A stretch of 64,000 nt of DNA from Natronosalvus hydrolyticus (GCA_025517525.1 JAOPJZ010000013.1:30422-94421), one strand, 5' to 3'; positions 25,825 to 35,906 are shown, counted from the first letter of the stretch. The notes: generated by a model from the sequence alone, not told the origin. Translations and numbers: made by a program.

Positions 25825-27798
25825 TTAGATAGACTCGATGAAATTGTGTTCGTCGTCCAGTGCTCGGGCGTCTTCCGGCAGCAAGGCGACGACGAGGTAA
25901 TCGCAGTACTCACCGAAGTATTCCACCAGTGAGGCAATCCGATCCGAATCGAGCGACTCGAGTGAGTCCAACAGCACGAACGGCAACTCCTCGTACACCT
26001 CGTGGACAAGGTATCCCGCCAGGGCAAAAATCAAACCTGTCACTTCTCGTTCGCTCTCACTCAGATGGTCGACGGTATCCTCGTAGGTCCGGCCGTCCGC
26101 AGCGCTACGAATCACGTGCAGATCGAACTCGCCACGGTTGACCGTCCGTCGACCTTCTCGAACCGACCGCTCGACACGTTCCAGCCAGATCCGCTCGATG
26201 TTCGAATAATCAAGTACCTCGAGCACCGTTTCCATGTGCTCGTTGAACGACTCGACAGCTTCTCGTTCGATGCGTTCGATACGGGTTCGCTGGTTTTCGA
26301 GTTCGTCTCGAATCGACTCCAGGCGATCTTCGAGGGTTCCTTCTCGGTCGAGAGACGCCTCAATCTCGTCGATTTTGTCACTCACCGATTCTCGCTCGCG
26401 TTCGAGGCGCCCAAGCGTGAACTCGAGATCGTTGGTCTGCTTGTTCAGCTCGAGCATCTGTGGCCCGTCGTCGTCGCTTTCCTCGGCAACCGTCGCCTCG
26501 AGTTCCTCAACAACCGACGACGTCTCCTCGATTTCCGCCTCGAGTTCATCTCGGCGGTCCTGTAACGACTCGAGACGGTCCTCACGGGTCACGATCTCCG
26601 TCGAAATCTCGTCCAATCGGGTTTCGATCGCCCGTCGACGCTCACGGGTCGACTCCAGTTTTCGTCGTCGCGAGCGAAGCTCTCGAATTTGGTCCTCGAG
26701 ATCCTTCTGTTGATTGAGTTTCGACGCATGTAGCGATCGCATCTGCTCGAGTGTCGAGTCGATCTGGGTGCGGTCGACTTCGCTTCCACAGGTCCAACAA
26801 AGCACCGAATCGTCGCTTTCTAACAACTGGTCCGTCACTTCGTCACCCGCTCCACCAGCGTCGCCCTGCAAGAGTGCTTCTCGCACTTCAGGGTGGGTTC
26901 CCTCGAGCATTTCCTCGTTGAACTGGACGATATCCTGCAACTGACGGACTGCCCTGTCGAGAGACTTGGCTCGAGACTGAAACGTTTCGATTTCCTCGTC
27001 GATTTCGTCTTCCGCACCAGGATCAGAAGCAGGCAACTCCGCTTTCTCGTCCGTCAATTCCTCACGATCCTCTCGAAGTGCCTCGAGACTCTCACGTTCA
27101 GTCTCGATATCGAACTCCACGTCCTCGAGTGATGAGCGCAGATTGCTCAGTTCGCTCAATCGCTCGTCGAGTTCGTCCTCAGCGTCCGATCGCTCGGTCG
27201 CTTCGTCATCGATTTCCTCGATAGCTTCCTGTACAGACGCCAGTTCCTCGCGTTTCGCTTCAATTTTCTCTTCCAATTGCGTTCGTTCCTGTTCGAGTTC
27301 GGGGAGTTCTCGCTTCAACGATTCCAGCTTGTCGAGTTCCGAAGAGACCTCGTCTTTCTCCGATTTTAACCGCTCTATCTCCCGTTCAATGGCCCCAGTG
27401 TCGACTGGCCGAAGGACGAGTTCGCGAAGGTCCCCCTGAGTCGTGACAGTCCTCCGTGCCTCGTTCGATTCGAGCAAGAAGGCAAACAGGTCAGCCAGCT
27501 CTGCATCCCCCAGATACGGTTCTCCATCCATTCGAATCTCGTTTCCAGCACGCTCGAGATGTCGAATGTACGTTTTCCCCTCTAGTTCGAGTTCGGCGTA
27601 CCCTGTCTCGGCATCGGCTTTTAACGAGGCTCGCTCACTCCCCAGTGCCGCCATAAACGCTTGCAGGAGCGAGGTTCGGTTCGTCGCATTGCGGCCGGAG
27701 AGGACAGTGATCCCAGGTTCGACCTCCACTTCAGTGCGGTCGATGCCACCGATATTCTCGACTTCGAGCGTGGCAGATTGTAGCAGTTCTGAAGACAT
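25825..27798 (-). CDS. archaea-specific SMC-related ATPase with zinc hook
   Basis: This 657-residue Rad50/SMC-like protein has an N-terminal ATPase lobe, two long Glu/Arg-rich coiled coils (about residues 135-300 and 345-520), and a C-terminal lobe. The hinge is a zinc hook, LCWTCGSEVD, Cys 334 and 337. The Walker A loop reads GRNATNRTSLL (residues 35-45), without the usual GK; this form is typical of the haloarchaeal SMC-related group. The C-lobe has LSESER as signature and a Walker-B-like PFVLLDSLESLD. It probably organises DNA or helps RdfA, its convergent neighbour. The start at 27798 begins the conserved strand. Confidence 0.87.
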   Translation of the reverse strand: MSSELLQSATLEVENIGGIDRTEVEVEPGITVLSGRNATNRTSLLQAFMAALGSERASLKADAETGYAELELEGKTYIRHLERAGNEIRMDGEPYLGDAELADLFAFLLESNEARRTVTTQGDLRELVLRPVDTGAIEREIERLKSEKDEVSSELDKLESLKRELPELEQERTQLEEKIEAKREELASVQEAIEEIDDEATERSDAEDELDERLSELSNLRSSLEDVEFDIETERESLEALREDREELTDEKAELPASDPGAEDEIDEEIETFQSRAKSLDRAVRQLQDIVQFNEEMLEGTHPEVREALLQGDAGGAGDEVTDQLLESDDSVLCWTCGSEVDRTQIDSTLEQMRSLHASKLNQQKDLEDQIRELRSRRRKLESTRERRRAIETRLDEISTEIVTREDRLESLQDRRDELEAEIEETSSVVEELEATVAEESDDDGPQMLELNKQTNDLEFTLGRLERERESVSDKIDEIEASLDREGTLEDRLESIRDELENQRTRIERIEREAVESFNEHMETVLEVLDYSNIERIWLERVERSVREGRRTVNRGEFDLHVIRSAADGRTYEDTVDHLSESEREVTGLIFALAGYLVHEVYEELPFVLLDSLESLDSDRIASLVEYFGEYCDYLVVALLPEDARALDDEHNFIESI

Positions 27799-27961
27799 AT
27801 GTAGAGCCAAGAGCACCGAACATAAAAAGTTACTCGAACAGTCCAATAACGGGAAATTATTGAGTGTGACAACTCGAGACGCCGGAGGCACAGACCCGCT
27901 GAAAGGATATAGCGATATGTAGTGTATTAAATTGGTTTAACGAATACAGAATCGACTCGAA

Positions 27962-28384
27962 TTAGATGTCGACTCCCCACTTCCGGAGGACCGCTTCCGC
28001 ATCGTCCAGGTTCTGCATCCCCGCCAGATAAATTGCTTCACGGGCATCCAACCGGTACACATCGCCGAGTCGATCCTCGAGTTCGCGTTCGGCCTCTCGA
28101 GCCTGTTGATCAGTACCCTCACGAACGAACAGTTGGTGGACGCTATCGCGTTCGTCCTTGACGTTGTTACGGCGCAGTGTGTATGGTAAGTCTGACCGGT
28201 CAAACTGACCAGTATTACCGACAGAAGGGGACGAGTTTACCGGCTCTTCGGGCACAGAACTCGAGTCTTCCCGGGGTGCCCTATCGCTAGTCCCTTCGGG
28301 TGTCGTTGCCCCAGCTTCAGCACTCTCTTCTTCATCAGTTCCCTCGTCGTCCTGTGCAAACGGATCGGTCGCACCGGATTTCAT
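27962..28384 (-). CDS. small ParA-operon partner protein
   Basis: This 140-residue protein has an acidic, Ser/Glu/Pro-rich N-terminal half that is probably unstructured, then a conserved-looking C-terminal half (LPYTLRRNNVKDERDSV, ARREAIYLAGMQNLDD-like segment, ending WGVDI). Its start overlaps the ParA stop by 4 nt, so the two are translationally coupled. The arrangement is that of a partition operon in which the second gene encodes the adaptor or centromere-binding protein. It has no ParB-type nuclease or HTH motif that I can identify. Confidence 0.75.
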   Translation of the reverse strand: MKSGATDPFAQDDEGTDEEESAEAGATTPEGTSDRAPREDSSSVPEEPVNSSPSVGNTGQFDRSDLPYTLRRNNVKDERDSVHQLFVREGTDQQAREAERELEDRLGDVYRLDAREAIYLAGMQNLDDAEAVLRKWGVDI

Positions 28385-29250
28385 GCTGGTACCTCCGGCG
28401 ACTCGAACTGCTCGACGATAAACGCAGCCAGTTCGTCGAATTTCTCGAGCGTCGGTTGTTCGTAGTCCCGCAGATCACGATGCTCCGCATTTTCGTCTAA
28501 TTCGTAGGCACTCACCTGATTGTCCCAAGCGTCACCCAGCATCGACCCGCGTTCGCCCAGCGTAATCGGGGCGACGGGAATATCTTCGTCCTCGAGCGCC
28601 TGAATATACTTTTTATTAATGTTCGTGCCCTTGACCTTGTTCGGGACGGCACCGAGTACGCCAACGTCGACGTCGCCGAGCGCAGATTCGAGCCCCGAAA
28701 TTACTTCCCTGAGTCCGTCGACACTTTTCTCGCCTTTCGGCGACGGCTCGAACGGAATCAGAAGGTTCGATGTCGCATACACTGCATTGTACAGGTGCTG
28801 GCCTTCAGACGCCGGCGGGTCGATGATGATTACGTCGTACTCCTCCGGGACCGACGCTTCGATCAGTACCCGGCGTAGCTGTTTTTCCTTCTCGAAGACG
28901 TACTCCGGATCCGGGTTTGTGTCTTCCTCGAGGTCAGCGGCTTTGTTGAGGAGATCGGCGAGCGTCCCCAGCATATTATGGCTCGGGATGATATCGATGC
29001 CTTCAGCAGTGCGGACGATATCCTCGAACGGTCCGCGCGGGCGACCAATCATGTGTAAGACAAGATTGTCGACCCCTCCATCTGCTTTCATGTCATCGAC
29101 ACCGAAGTGATGGGTGAGCCCACCATCCTGTGGATCCATGTCGATCGCCAGTACTCGCTGACCGCGGTTGACGTGTGCTCGAGCCAGATTGACGGCAAAG
29201 GTCGTTTTACCGACGCCACCTGCCTCCGACCAGACCGTATATGGGATCAT
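28381..29250 (-). CDS. parA: ParA-family partition ATPase
   Basis: This 289-residue ATPase belongs to the ParA/MinD superfamily. The P-loop at residues 8-17 is SEAGGVGKTT. The signature Lys of the deviant Walker A (KGGxxK) is Ala here, while the second Lys is kept; I believe other haloarchaeal ParA proteins share this. Walker A' is AIDMDPQDG near residue 36 and Walker B is VIIIDPPASEG near 140. It should act in segregating this replicon. The partner gene overlaps its stop codon. The upstream spacer holds repeated CAGTAAYACT motifs that may be its centromere or operator. Confidence 0.9.
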   Translation of the reverse strand: MIPYTVWSEAGGVGKTTFAVNLARAHVNRGQRVLAIDMDPQDGGLTHHFGVDDMKADGGVDNLVLHMIGRPRGPFEDIVRTAEGIDIIPSHNMLGTLADLLNKAADLEEDTNPDPEYVFEKEKQLRRVLIEASVPEEYDVIIIDPPASEGQHLYNAVYATSNLLIPFEPSPKGEKSVDGLREVISGLESALGDVDVGVLGAVPNKVKGTNINKKYIQALEDEDIPVAPITLGERGSMLGDAWDNQVSAYELDENAEHRDLRDYEQPTLEKFDELAAFIVEQFESPEVPA

Positions 29251-29927
29251 ACAGCCAGGACCATGGCACTACCAGACCATAAATACTAGCCAACCCAGAC
29301 AGTAACACTCGTCAGTAACACTATCTAAGAACACTATTCAACAATACTATTCAAACAGTACGGCCAGCAATACTGACTAGTATGTCCAAAATACGCCGAA
29401 AGCGCCACCAACACGAGAGTGCCGAAAAGAGGAAAACTGGATGGTTCATGTAGGCTACTGAAAAACACCACAACACCCCATTCAGCCCCTGCCAGAGGGG
29501 CATAACAAACAAACTTCTACCCACAGCTATCCAGCAGCATCAACCAGAAACACCATCCAGCCACACCACACAGACATACCGTTCAAACACACTACACACA
29601 CAGACCCGGCAGACACACCACGCAATCTAACTGAATTATACTACCATTCAGTAACACTGAACAATAATACCAACCAGTATCGCCAAGCAGCAACACTGAC
29701 CAATATTACTTGTCAGTAATACTGGCCAATTGAACCAACCAGACAGAACGGCCAAATTTGCCCGTAGACCCTACTGAGTAGTTGAACCGGCCAACGAGAC
29801 ACACAGAGAAGCACTAAATATGAATGTGTGACCTGGATTTGGCAGTTCGGTGAATAGTTTCGAATTGCGAGAGTAAGTAGATAGAGTGGCGATATTGAAG
29901 GAGGGTAACACACAGACTTATTGTCCA
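29251..29927. other. gene-free spacer with iterated CAGTAAYACT motifs (candidate partition site)
   Basis: This 677-bp spacer lies between parA (-) and the AddB-like gene (+). It is A/C-rich on the + strand and contains no supported gene. CAGTAAYACT occurs at 29300-29309, 29313-29322, 29649-29658 and 29714-29723, with many shorter AATACTG or ACACTGA variants between. Iterated motifs next to a ParA operon are the usual form of a centromere or promoter-binding array. Confidence 0.55.
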
Positions 29928-32804
29928 ATGACACAACCGATAGCTATTGTGTCACTCAAACAGTCGAAACCCATCGATCGACTGTACCAGGACGTTGTCG
30001 ATTACGACCTCGTCATCGTACCGGATTCACCCCTCGGCGATGCACTCAATCGACGCCTCGAGCGACCACAATTTGGCCCGTTTGCCATCACCCCACGACG
30101 GCTGGCAACCCGACGGCGAGAGACTGCTGAAGATCGAACGGCGTTTCTCGAGGTGATTGAGAAAACCGATTTCAACTGGAAACAGATCGCGTATACGGTC
30201 GGCAATATACTGCAGTGCTGGGAGTATCAGGGAAATGCTAGTGCAATCCTCGCGTACGAGCGATATGATACACCGGTCACACGAAGGATTGTCGAAGTCC
30301 TCGAGTCGCTAGATACCTCATCAGGATTGCTAACGGAGTATCAAATCGATAGTGAAAAAGACCGGTCCGTCGCCGTCGTCGGTGAACAGCAGTTAACAAC
30401 GCTCGAGCGAACCATTCTTCCCGATTCGTACGATTGCGTCGAGCGCTTTACCGACGATTCCTTCGAGATGCCGCCGTTTCGAATCTTTGACTCACCTGCG
30501 ACGATCGTCGACACGGTTCTCGAGACGGTAACGGACGAAAGTGCTGACCGAATAGCAATCGTTCTCGATGCCGAAAGTGAGTACTCTCCGCTTATCGAAT
30601 CAGCACTCGAGAACGCGGAAATACCGTACTACGGGGGCCCAGGGTTTATCGACGAACGAGACCACCGTGCCCTCATCCAGTTACTCCGATGGACCACCGC
30701 TGGTTCTGATACTCGTGTGCGAACAGTCAAGTCGCTGCTTTCGTGTCTCGGCGTGGACCTCTCTGTCGAACACGAAGAAAAGCGGGTCTCAGCGGTCGAT
30801 GATCCGAAAGTCGAGTGGCTTCGTGAGTTCGCTACTCGTGCAGACAGTATGACCTTCGAGGCGGTCCTCGACGCCTACGAAAAGAAAACGGGCCACAGAC
30901 TCGAGACGTTTCGAGAAGAGTTCGCCACATTGGGCCTCCTGGAAGAGCATGTCACGCCCAAACGAATAGATCGCCTGACGTTTTATCTCGACACCTACGA
31001 GGTGCCTATCGATAGAGAAAACGAGGGAGTGTTGCTTGCCGATGCACAATCGGCATCGTTCGTCGACCGCCCGCTCGTCTTCTTCCTCGGACTCGATGAC
31101 ACCTGGACACGTGACTCACCAAAACGGCCGTGGGTCGACCGTGATGCGGAATACGACCGAAATATCGACGGGTTCCAGTCACTCCTGCAGAGTGGGGTCG
31201 AACAATACTATCTCGTGCAAGATGTTTCCGGCGGGACCCCAGTGACACCCTGTCTTTACTTCGATGCACTGCTCGAAACGGATTTCGAACGCTTTAGCGG
31301 CCTCCAATCGATTTACCATACACCCCCGGGGCGATCGACAAAAAACGGTTTTCGAAGGGAACCTCTGGAGACGATCGTCGAACCGAAACAGCTCACGACG
31401 ATCAGCCAATCGAGTCTCAACACGTACGCCAATTCCCCGAGAGACTACTGCTTTGGCCGACTCGTCGATTCACCCGACAAACACTATTTCGTCGAGGGAA
31501 ACCTCTTCCACGACTTCGCAGAGCTCGTCATCTCAGATCCAGACTGGATAACAGACGAGCGAATCGACGCCGTTGTCGAGTTGATGATCGATACCACACG
31601 ACCGTTCCATCGGCAGGTGGATCTCGAGACACGTCGAACAAAATATCGAGTGGGTCTCCAAACGATTGCCACGTACCTCCAGGAAAACGTACCGGAGTCG
31701 ACGTCGTTCGTGACGGCCTCGAGCGGGTGGGAAAGTAATCAGGTGGCAACGTACTTCGATCGCGAGGTCGACTCACCTATCGCCGAACGCTGGTTCGAGG
31801 ACGAGTCCCTCCGACTCAAGGGAAAGATAGACCTGGTCCAGTCGCCGACACACCTGATCGATTTCAAAAGTGGGCAGAAACAATCGGCCACCCAGGTGAC
31901 CAAAGGGGCATCAATCACCGAACCAAGCGACCAGCCGAATTTCCAGGCGCTGCTCTATCTCACCTACTGGCGACGACAGCAACCTGACTCGGCGCTCGAG
32001 TTTACGTTTTTCCACTTTCTCGAGACCATCGACGACGTCGTCGCCGGCGACGCCGCCCTCGAGGACTGTCTGGTAACGATTACGTATCAGCCGGTCTCGT
32101 TCGACGCGTACGCCCAGTCGCGAACGGTGTTCGACGAACTGTGTACTGACGCATCGAACGCCTGTACCAAGACGTTCTCCAAGACCAGTTACGAAACCTA
32201 TCTGTCGGTGTGTGAAACACACGAGGTTCCCCGCACGCGCAATGCAGACGAAATGGCAAAGACACCCTTCGGCGAGGCACTACTGGCGGAACTAATCGAC
32301 GAAGTCGGTGACTACAAGTACGTCAAAAAAGGGTGGAAGCAGGCGTGTAGGCACCTCTGTAGGTATCGGAAAGAAGGGTTCTTTGCTGGAGATCTAGACG
32401 AGTTCGAACGCTTCGTCGACGAGCAACTCGAGGAATTGAACCGATACCGCCGAGGCGACGAACGGTTCCGTATTGAGGGCCGTTCAGGCGAGCCAAACTA
32501 CCGGTACGTAAACAACCGCGATATGTTGTTGACTGAACCACGAGTGTTACGACGGTCTCGAGAGGAGGGGTCGAGCTCCCGTGCAGATTCAAGTCCACGT
32601 GCAGATTCAAGATCACGTGGAGATTCAAGATCACGTGGAGATTCAAGATCACATGGAGATTCAAGATCACATGGAGATTCACGCTCCCCGAGTGAATCGA
32701 TGTCTGAGACCGACTCGAGTTCTCGAGTGAAACAGGCCCAACAGGGGCGACAGGCCGATTCAAACACAAGTCCTCCAGACAGTGATTCGGAGGTGAAACG
32801 ATGA
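29928..32804 (+). CDS. AddB-like PD-(D/E)XK nuclease subunit
   Basis: This 958-residue protein has an N-terminal region like an inactive UvrD-type helicase and a C-terminal PD-(D/E)XK nuclease: the H in GNLFHDFAELV, LKGKIDLV, and LIDFKSGQKQ hold the expected His, Asp and Asp/Lys residues. SLNTYANSPRDYCF and KQACRHLCRY have Cys residues that might bind an Fe-S cluster as in AddB, but the spacing differs from the classical one. It overlaps the helicase gene by 4 nt. Together they form an AddAB-like double-strand-break resection machine. The last 60 residues contain an Arg/Ser/Asp repeat. A GTG at 29886 is an alternative start; GGAGGG lies at 29901-29906. Confidence 0.82.
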   Translation: MTQPIAIVSLKQSKPIDRLYQDVVDYDLVIVPDSPLGDALNRRLERPQFGPFAITPRRLATRRRETAEDRTAFLEVIEKTDFNWKQIAYTVGNILQCWEYQGNASAILAYERYDTPVTRRIVEVLESLDTSSGLLTEYQIDSEKDRSVAVVGEQQLTTLERTILPDSYDCVERFTDDSFEMPPFRIFDSPATIVDTVLETVTDESADRIAIVLDAESEYSPLIESALENAEIPYYGGPGFIDERDHRALIQLLRWTTAGSDTRVRTVKSLLSCLGVDLSVEHEEKRVSAVDDPKVEWLREFATRADSMTFEAVLDAYEKKTGHRLETFREEFATLGLLEEHVTPKRIDRLTFYLDTYEVPIDRENEGVLLADAQSASFVDRPLVFFLGLDDTWTRDSPKRPWVDRDAEYDRNIDGFQSLLQSGVEQYYLVQDVSGGTPVTPCLYFDALLETDFERFSGLQSIYHTPPGRSTKNGFRREPLETIVEPKQLTTISQSSLNTYANSPRDYCFGRLVDSPDKHYFVEGNLFHDFAELVISDPDWITDERIDAVVELMIDTTRPFHRQVDLETRRTKYRVGLQTIATYLQENVPESTSFVTASSGWESNQVATYFDREVDSPIAERWFEDESLRLKGKIDLVQSPTHLIDFKSGQKQSATQVTKGASITEPSDQPNFQALLYLTYWRRQQPDSALEFTFFHFLETIDDVVAGDAALEDCLVTITYQPVSFDAYAQSRTVFDELCTDASNACTKTFSKTSYETYLSVCETHEVPRTRNADEMAKTPFGEALLAELIDEVGDYKYVKKGWKQACRHLCRYRKEGFFAGDLDEFERFVDEQLEELNRYRRGDERFRIEGRSGEPNYRYVNNRDMLLTEPRVLRRSREEGSSSRADSSPRADSRSRGDSRSRGDSRSHGDSRSHGDSRSPSESMSETDSSSRVKQAQQGRQADSNTSPPDSDSEVKR
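32581..32688 (+). repeat. six in-frame 18-bp repeats in the AddB-like gene
   Basis: Six consecutive units vary around GTGGAGATTCAAGATCAC, giving a six-residue repeat close to RGDSRS. Units 3 and 4 are identical. The array lies close to the C-terminus, in a segment rich in Ser, Arg and Asp, and keeps the reading frame. Confidence 0.95.
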
Positions 32805-35800
32805 GGCCAACGGATAATGACTCCGAATCTGAATCAGTAACCGCTCAGAGTTCCGGTGCTGACTCTGCAATTAATCTGAGCCCAAACGAGAAACAGCGAG
32901 AACTTATCGAACAGACTGATGGGATTTATCTGGTGGACGCAGGTGCTGGAACCGGGAAAACCTTCGCTGTAACACGCCGGTATGCGAATATCGTTGCCCA
33001 GGACGACGTCGAACCCCAGGACGTCCTGTTGATTACGTTCACGCGTAACGCCGCGACAGAGATGAAAGATCGAATCGTTGCCAACTGTGACTACGACATG
33101 CGAGCGCTCAACGACGCACCGATTCAGACATTTCACAGCCTGTGTAACGACATCCTGGAACAACACGGCTTTCACGCGCCCTCGTTCCTCGGCCTCGAGG
33201 GCTCGATCACTGGATCGACACGGATCCTCGAGAACGACATGATCGAACGTGAGTACTTCCGGGAGTTCGTCACCCGCTTCAGTGACGACCACCCCGAGTA
33301 CGCCGACGTGTTCCGTTGTCTTTCCACACCGACGGCGCTACTAGACCTGCTCAATACACTCGCTTCGAAAGGTATCTTTCCGACCGTCGATGGCTGGTAT
33401 CGGGATGGTCGAGACGCACTCGAGGGCGATTTTGAGGCGTTCATGGAGGCGTTTGCGGAAGTGAACCGACCGCGAAACGGCGGCAACAGACAATCTGTCC
33501 TCCGATCACGACTCGGCCGATATGGGCGAAACAAGTGTTATCTTCCGGAGGCCCCGAACCGGGGCGAACTCCGCGGAGAATACGGTTCCAAAGCCGTTCC
33601 TGAATGGGTTGCCTCTCGGGCATTCAATGCGGATCGGAGCCACCTCATCGACTTCGTCCACGACGTGTACGTCGACTATCTCGAGTTTGCGCTCGGTCGG
33701 AACTATCTCAATTTCTCGTTTCTCCAGTTGTTTGCGTTCGTCCTCTGTTGTGAGGACAGTGCGCTCCGTGAGACGCTCGAGTTCGAGTACGTCATGGTCG
33801 ACGAGTTCCAGGACTCGAGTGAGATCCAGTTCAAACTCGCTCTCTTGCTCGCCGGAACGGACAACCTCTGTGTGGTCGGTGACTGGAAACAGAGCATCTA
33901 CTCGTTTCAGTATGCAGCGATCGAGAACATTACCGAGTTCGAAGCCCGCTTGCAGCGATTTGCAGCCGAGTTGAACACTGACGCCGACAAAGTAACCGAC
34001 GACGACAGAGTAACTGAGGCAGAGAAAGTAACCGACAACGAGAGAGTATCATTCCCACTCGAGCCCATCACGACGATAGAGCTCGAACAGAACTATCGAT
34101 CGACGCAGTCGATTCTCGACTTTGCCGAACACGCACTCGTCACACCGGGCAGTAGTCGTGAATCGATCGACTCGAAATTGGTTCTCGAGCGTGTCGTCTC
34201 ACTGTTTTCGAATACCGAACACGACCACTCACACATCGAAGCGTTCCAGCATCCTGACGAACACGAGGCAATTCTCACGAAGATTCAGGCGATCGTCGGA
34301 AACGAAGACTATGCCATCGAAGTCGATGGCGAACTCCGGCCACCACGTTTCGAGGACATCGCCGTTCTCACTCGAACACGTGATTTCGGTCGTGAGTTGC
34401 TCGAGACAGCCCAGACGTACGACTTCCCAATGGCCTACGAAGGCGGAATCGAACTCTTTCGAACCGACCAGGCGAAACTCCTGTTGGCCTGGTTGCGAAT
34501 CCTCGACTCACGGGCCGAACGGGGATGGGCAGTCGTTCTCGAACGAGCGGGCTACACGCTCGACGAAATCGATTGGATGCTCGAAAACGAGGACTATCCG
34601 GCTACGATGACGTCTTTTCGGGATGAACTGGCAGCTCTCGAGACCCACGCCGGTGTTATTCGCCGAGTGTTTGACCGCTATGGATACGACCGTGCAACTG
34701 CTGGTGTCGTCCTGACGACTGTACAGTCGATCCATCGATCGACGACGATGACCCGCGGCGATCTCGTCCGAATCATCGAACAGGGGATCGAGAACGGCTA
34801 CACACAGGAAGTCCAAACCACGGCCGGTTCGAACGCAGTGACCGTCCAGACGATTCACGCCGTCAAGGGTCTCGAACATCCAATCGTCATCCTCGGTAAC
34901 ATGAACAGTCGAAAGTTCCCACCATCCGGCGGGAGTGATGGGACGATCACGTACACCGAGACGACCGGAGTTCGACAGCGAAAACGGTACAGCGATATCG
35001 ACGGCACCCCACATATCTACGACAACTGGCGAACAGACGTCCTTCGACAGTGTCAACCGACCGAATACGACGAAGAGCGTCGGTTGCTCTACGTGGCGAT
35101 GACACGGGCGAAAGATCACCTACTGTTTGCCGCCGGTGACGATCCGAACACGTTCCTCGAGACATTGCCGGTCGATATCGAATCAATCGAGCCGTCCGTT
35201 TCCGTGGTCGAACTCGAACATGGAGGGGATTCACCGCTTACTGTCGATATCCCCGCACTAACAGGACCCGCTGGCTTCTCGCCACATACGCTCATGGACG
35301 ACAGTGTTTACGAAGACGTATCTGCAACCGATGTCTGCGAGGGTGCTTCTGTCAGCGAAGGGGATTCTATGGATGAAAAAGCGGATATTGGACGGGGAAC
35401 GGAATTCGGCTCGCGTGTACACGAATTCGCCGAAGACTACGCATTAGGAATGGACGTTTCGCCCGAAAATAACGACGAGAGACGCATCAAGGCCTTGTTG
35501 GATTCGCTTGCCGGGACGGTACGTGTCGAAGAGCGCGCGTACTTGCCACTCGAGGAGGGTGAAACACGCGTCACACTGTCCGGAATTATCGACCTTGTCC
35601 ACGTGAACGATGATACGGTCGAAATTATCGATTTCAAGACCGATCGGACTCGCCGTGCGGAGTCAGAATACCGGATCCAACTCAGTGTGTACTACCACGT
35701 CCTTGAGGGCTGGTTCAGCGACCGGCCGGTTACTGCCTCGATATATTACACCGCCGATGGCACTCGAGCCGAGATCGACCCGCTTTCGAAGGAACAACTC

Positions 35801-35836
35801 GCAGAACTGGCCTCGAATGTACCGAACAATAAGTGA
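32801..35836 (+). CDS. AddA-like UvrD/Rep helicase-nuclease
   Basis: This 1011-residue protein joins a superfamily-1 helicase and a RecB-type nuclease. Helicase motifs are visible in order: I VDAGAGTGKTFA, Ia LLITFTRNAATEM, II MVDEFQDSSE, III VVGDWKQSIYSFQ, V TIHAVKGLEHP and VI LLYVAMTRAKDH. The nuclease at about residues 860-990 has the His of RVHEFAED, GIIDLV, IIDFKTDR and QLSVYYHVL. It should unwind and digest DNA ends together with the AddB-like protein encoded just upstream (4-nt overlap). Four 18-bp repeats after motif III encode a charged VTD-containing linker. Confidence 0.93.
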   Translation: MRPTDNDSESESVTAQSSGADSAINLSPNEKQRELIEQTDGIYLVDAGAGTGKTFAVTRRYANIVAQDDVEPQDVLLITFTRNAATEMKDRIVANCDYDMRALNDAPIQTFHSLCNDILEQHGFHAPSFLGLEGSITGSTRILENDMIEREYFREFVTRFSDDHPEYADVFRCLSTPTALLDLLNTLASKGIFPTVDGWYRDGRDALEGDFEAFMEAFAEVNRPRNGGNRQSVLRSRLGRYGRNKCYLPEAPNRGELRGEYGSKAVPEWVASRAFNADRSHLIDFVHDVYVDYLEFALGRNYLNFSFLQLFAFVLCCEDSALRETLEFEYVMVDEFQDSSEIQFKLALLLAGTDNLCVVGDWKQSIYSFQYAAIENITEFEARLQRFAAELNTDADKVTDDDRVTEAEKVTDNERVSFPLEPITTIELEQNYRSTQSILDFAEHALVTPGSSRESIDSKLVLERVVSLFSNTEHDHSHIEAFQHPDEHEAILTKIQAIVGNEDYAIEVDGELRPPRFEDIAVLTRTRDFGRELLETAQTYDFPMAYEGGIELFRTDQAKLLLAWLRILDSRAERGWAVVLERAGYTLDEIDWMLENEDYPATMTSFRDELAALETHAGVIRRVFDRYGYDRATAGVVLTTVQSIHRSTTMTRGDLVRIIEQGIENGYTQEVQTTAGSNAVTVQTIHAVKGLEHPIVILGNMNSRKFPPSGGSDGTITYTETTGVRQRKRYSDIDGTPHIYDNWRTDVLRQCQPTEYDEERRLLYVAMTRAKDHLLFAAGDDPNTFLETLPVDIESIEPSVSVVELEHGGDSPLTVDIPALTGPAGFSPHTLMDDSVYEDVSATDVCEGASVSEGDSMDEKADIGRGTEFGSRVHEFAEDYALGMDVSPENNDERRIKALLDSLAGTVRVEERAYLPLEEGETRVTLSGIIDLVHVNDDTVEIIDFKTDRTRRAESEYRIQLSVYYHVLEGWFSDRPVTASIYYTADGTRAEIDPLSKEQLAELASNVPNNK
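33983..34054 (+). repeat. four in-frame 18-bp repeats in the AddA-like gene
   Basis: Units at 33983, 34001, 34019 and 34037 vary around GACGACAAAGTAACCGAC and encode a DKVTD-like six-residue repeat. They lie between helicase motifs III and IV and probably form a surface linker. Confidence 0.85.
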
Positions 35837-35906
35837 AACTTGATGGGGTGGGTGGAAAAAAGAGTGTGAGAAAAAGGTGGGTTCAGGGTGGGATAGTCTG
35901 GATATT

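Noticed and set aside
25860..27922. Ser/Arg-rich plus-strand frames opposite the SMC-related gene
   Set aside because: They are reverse readings of the Glu/Arg coiled coil.
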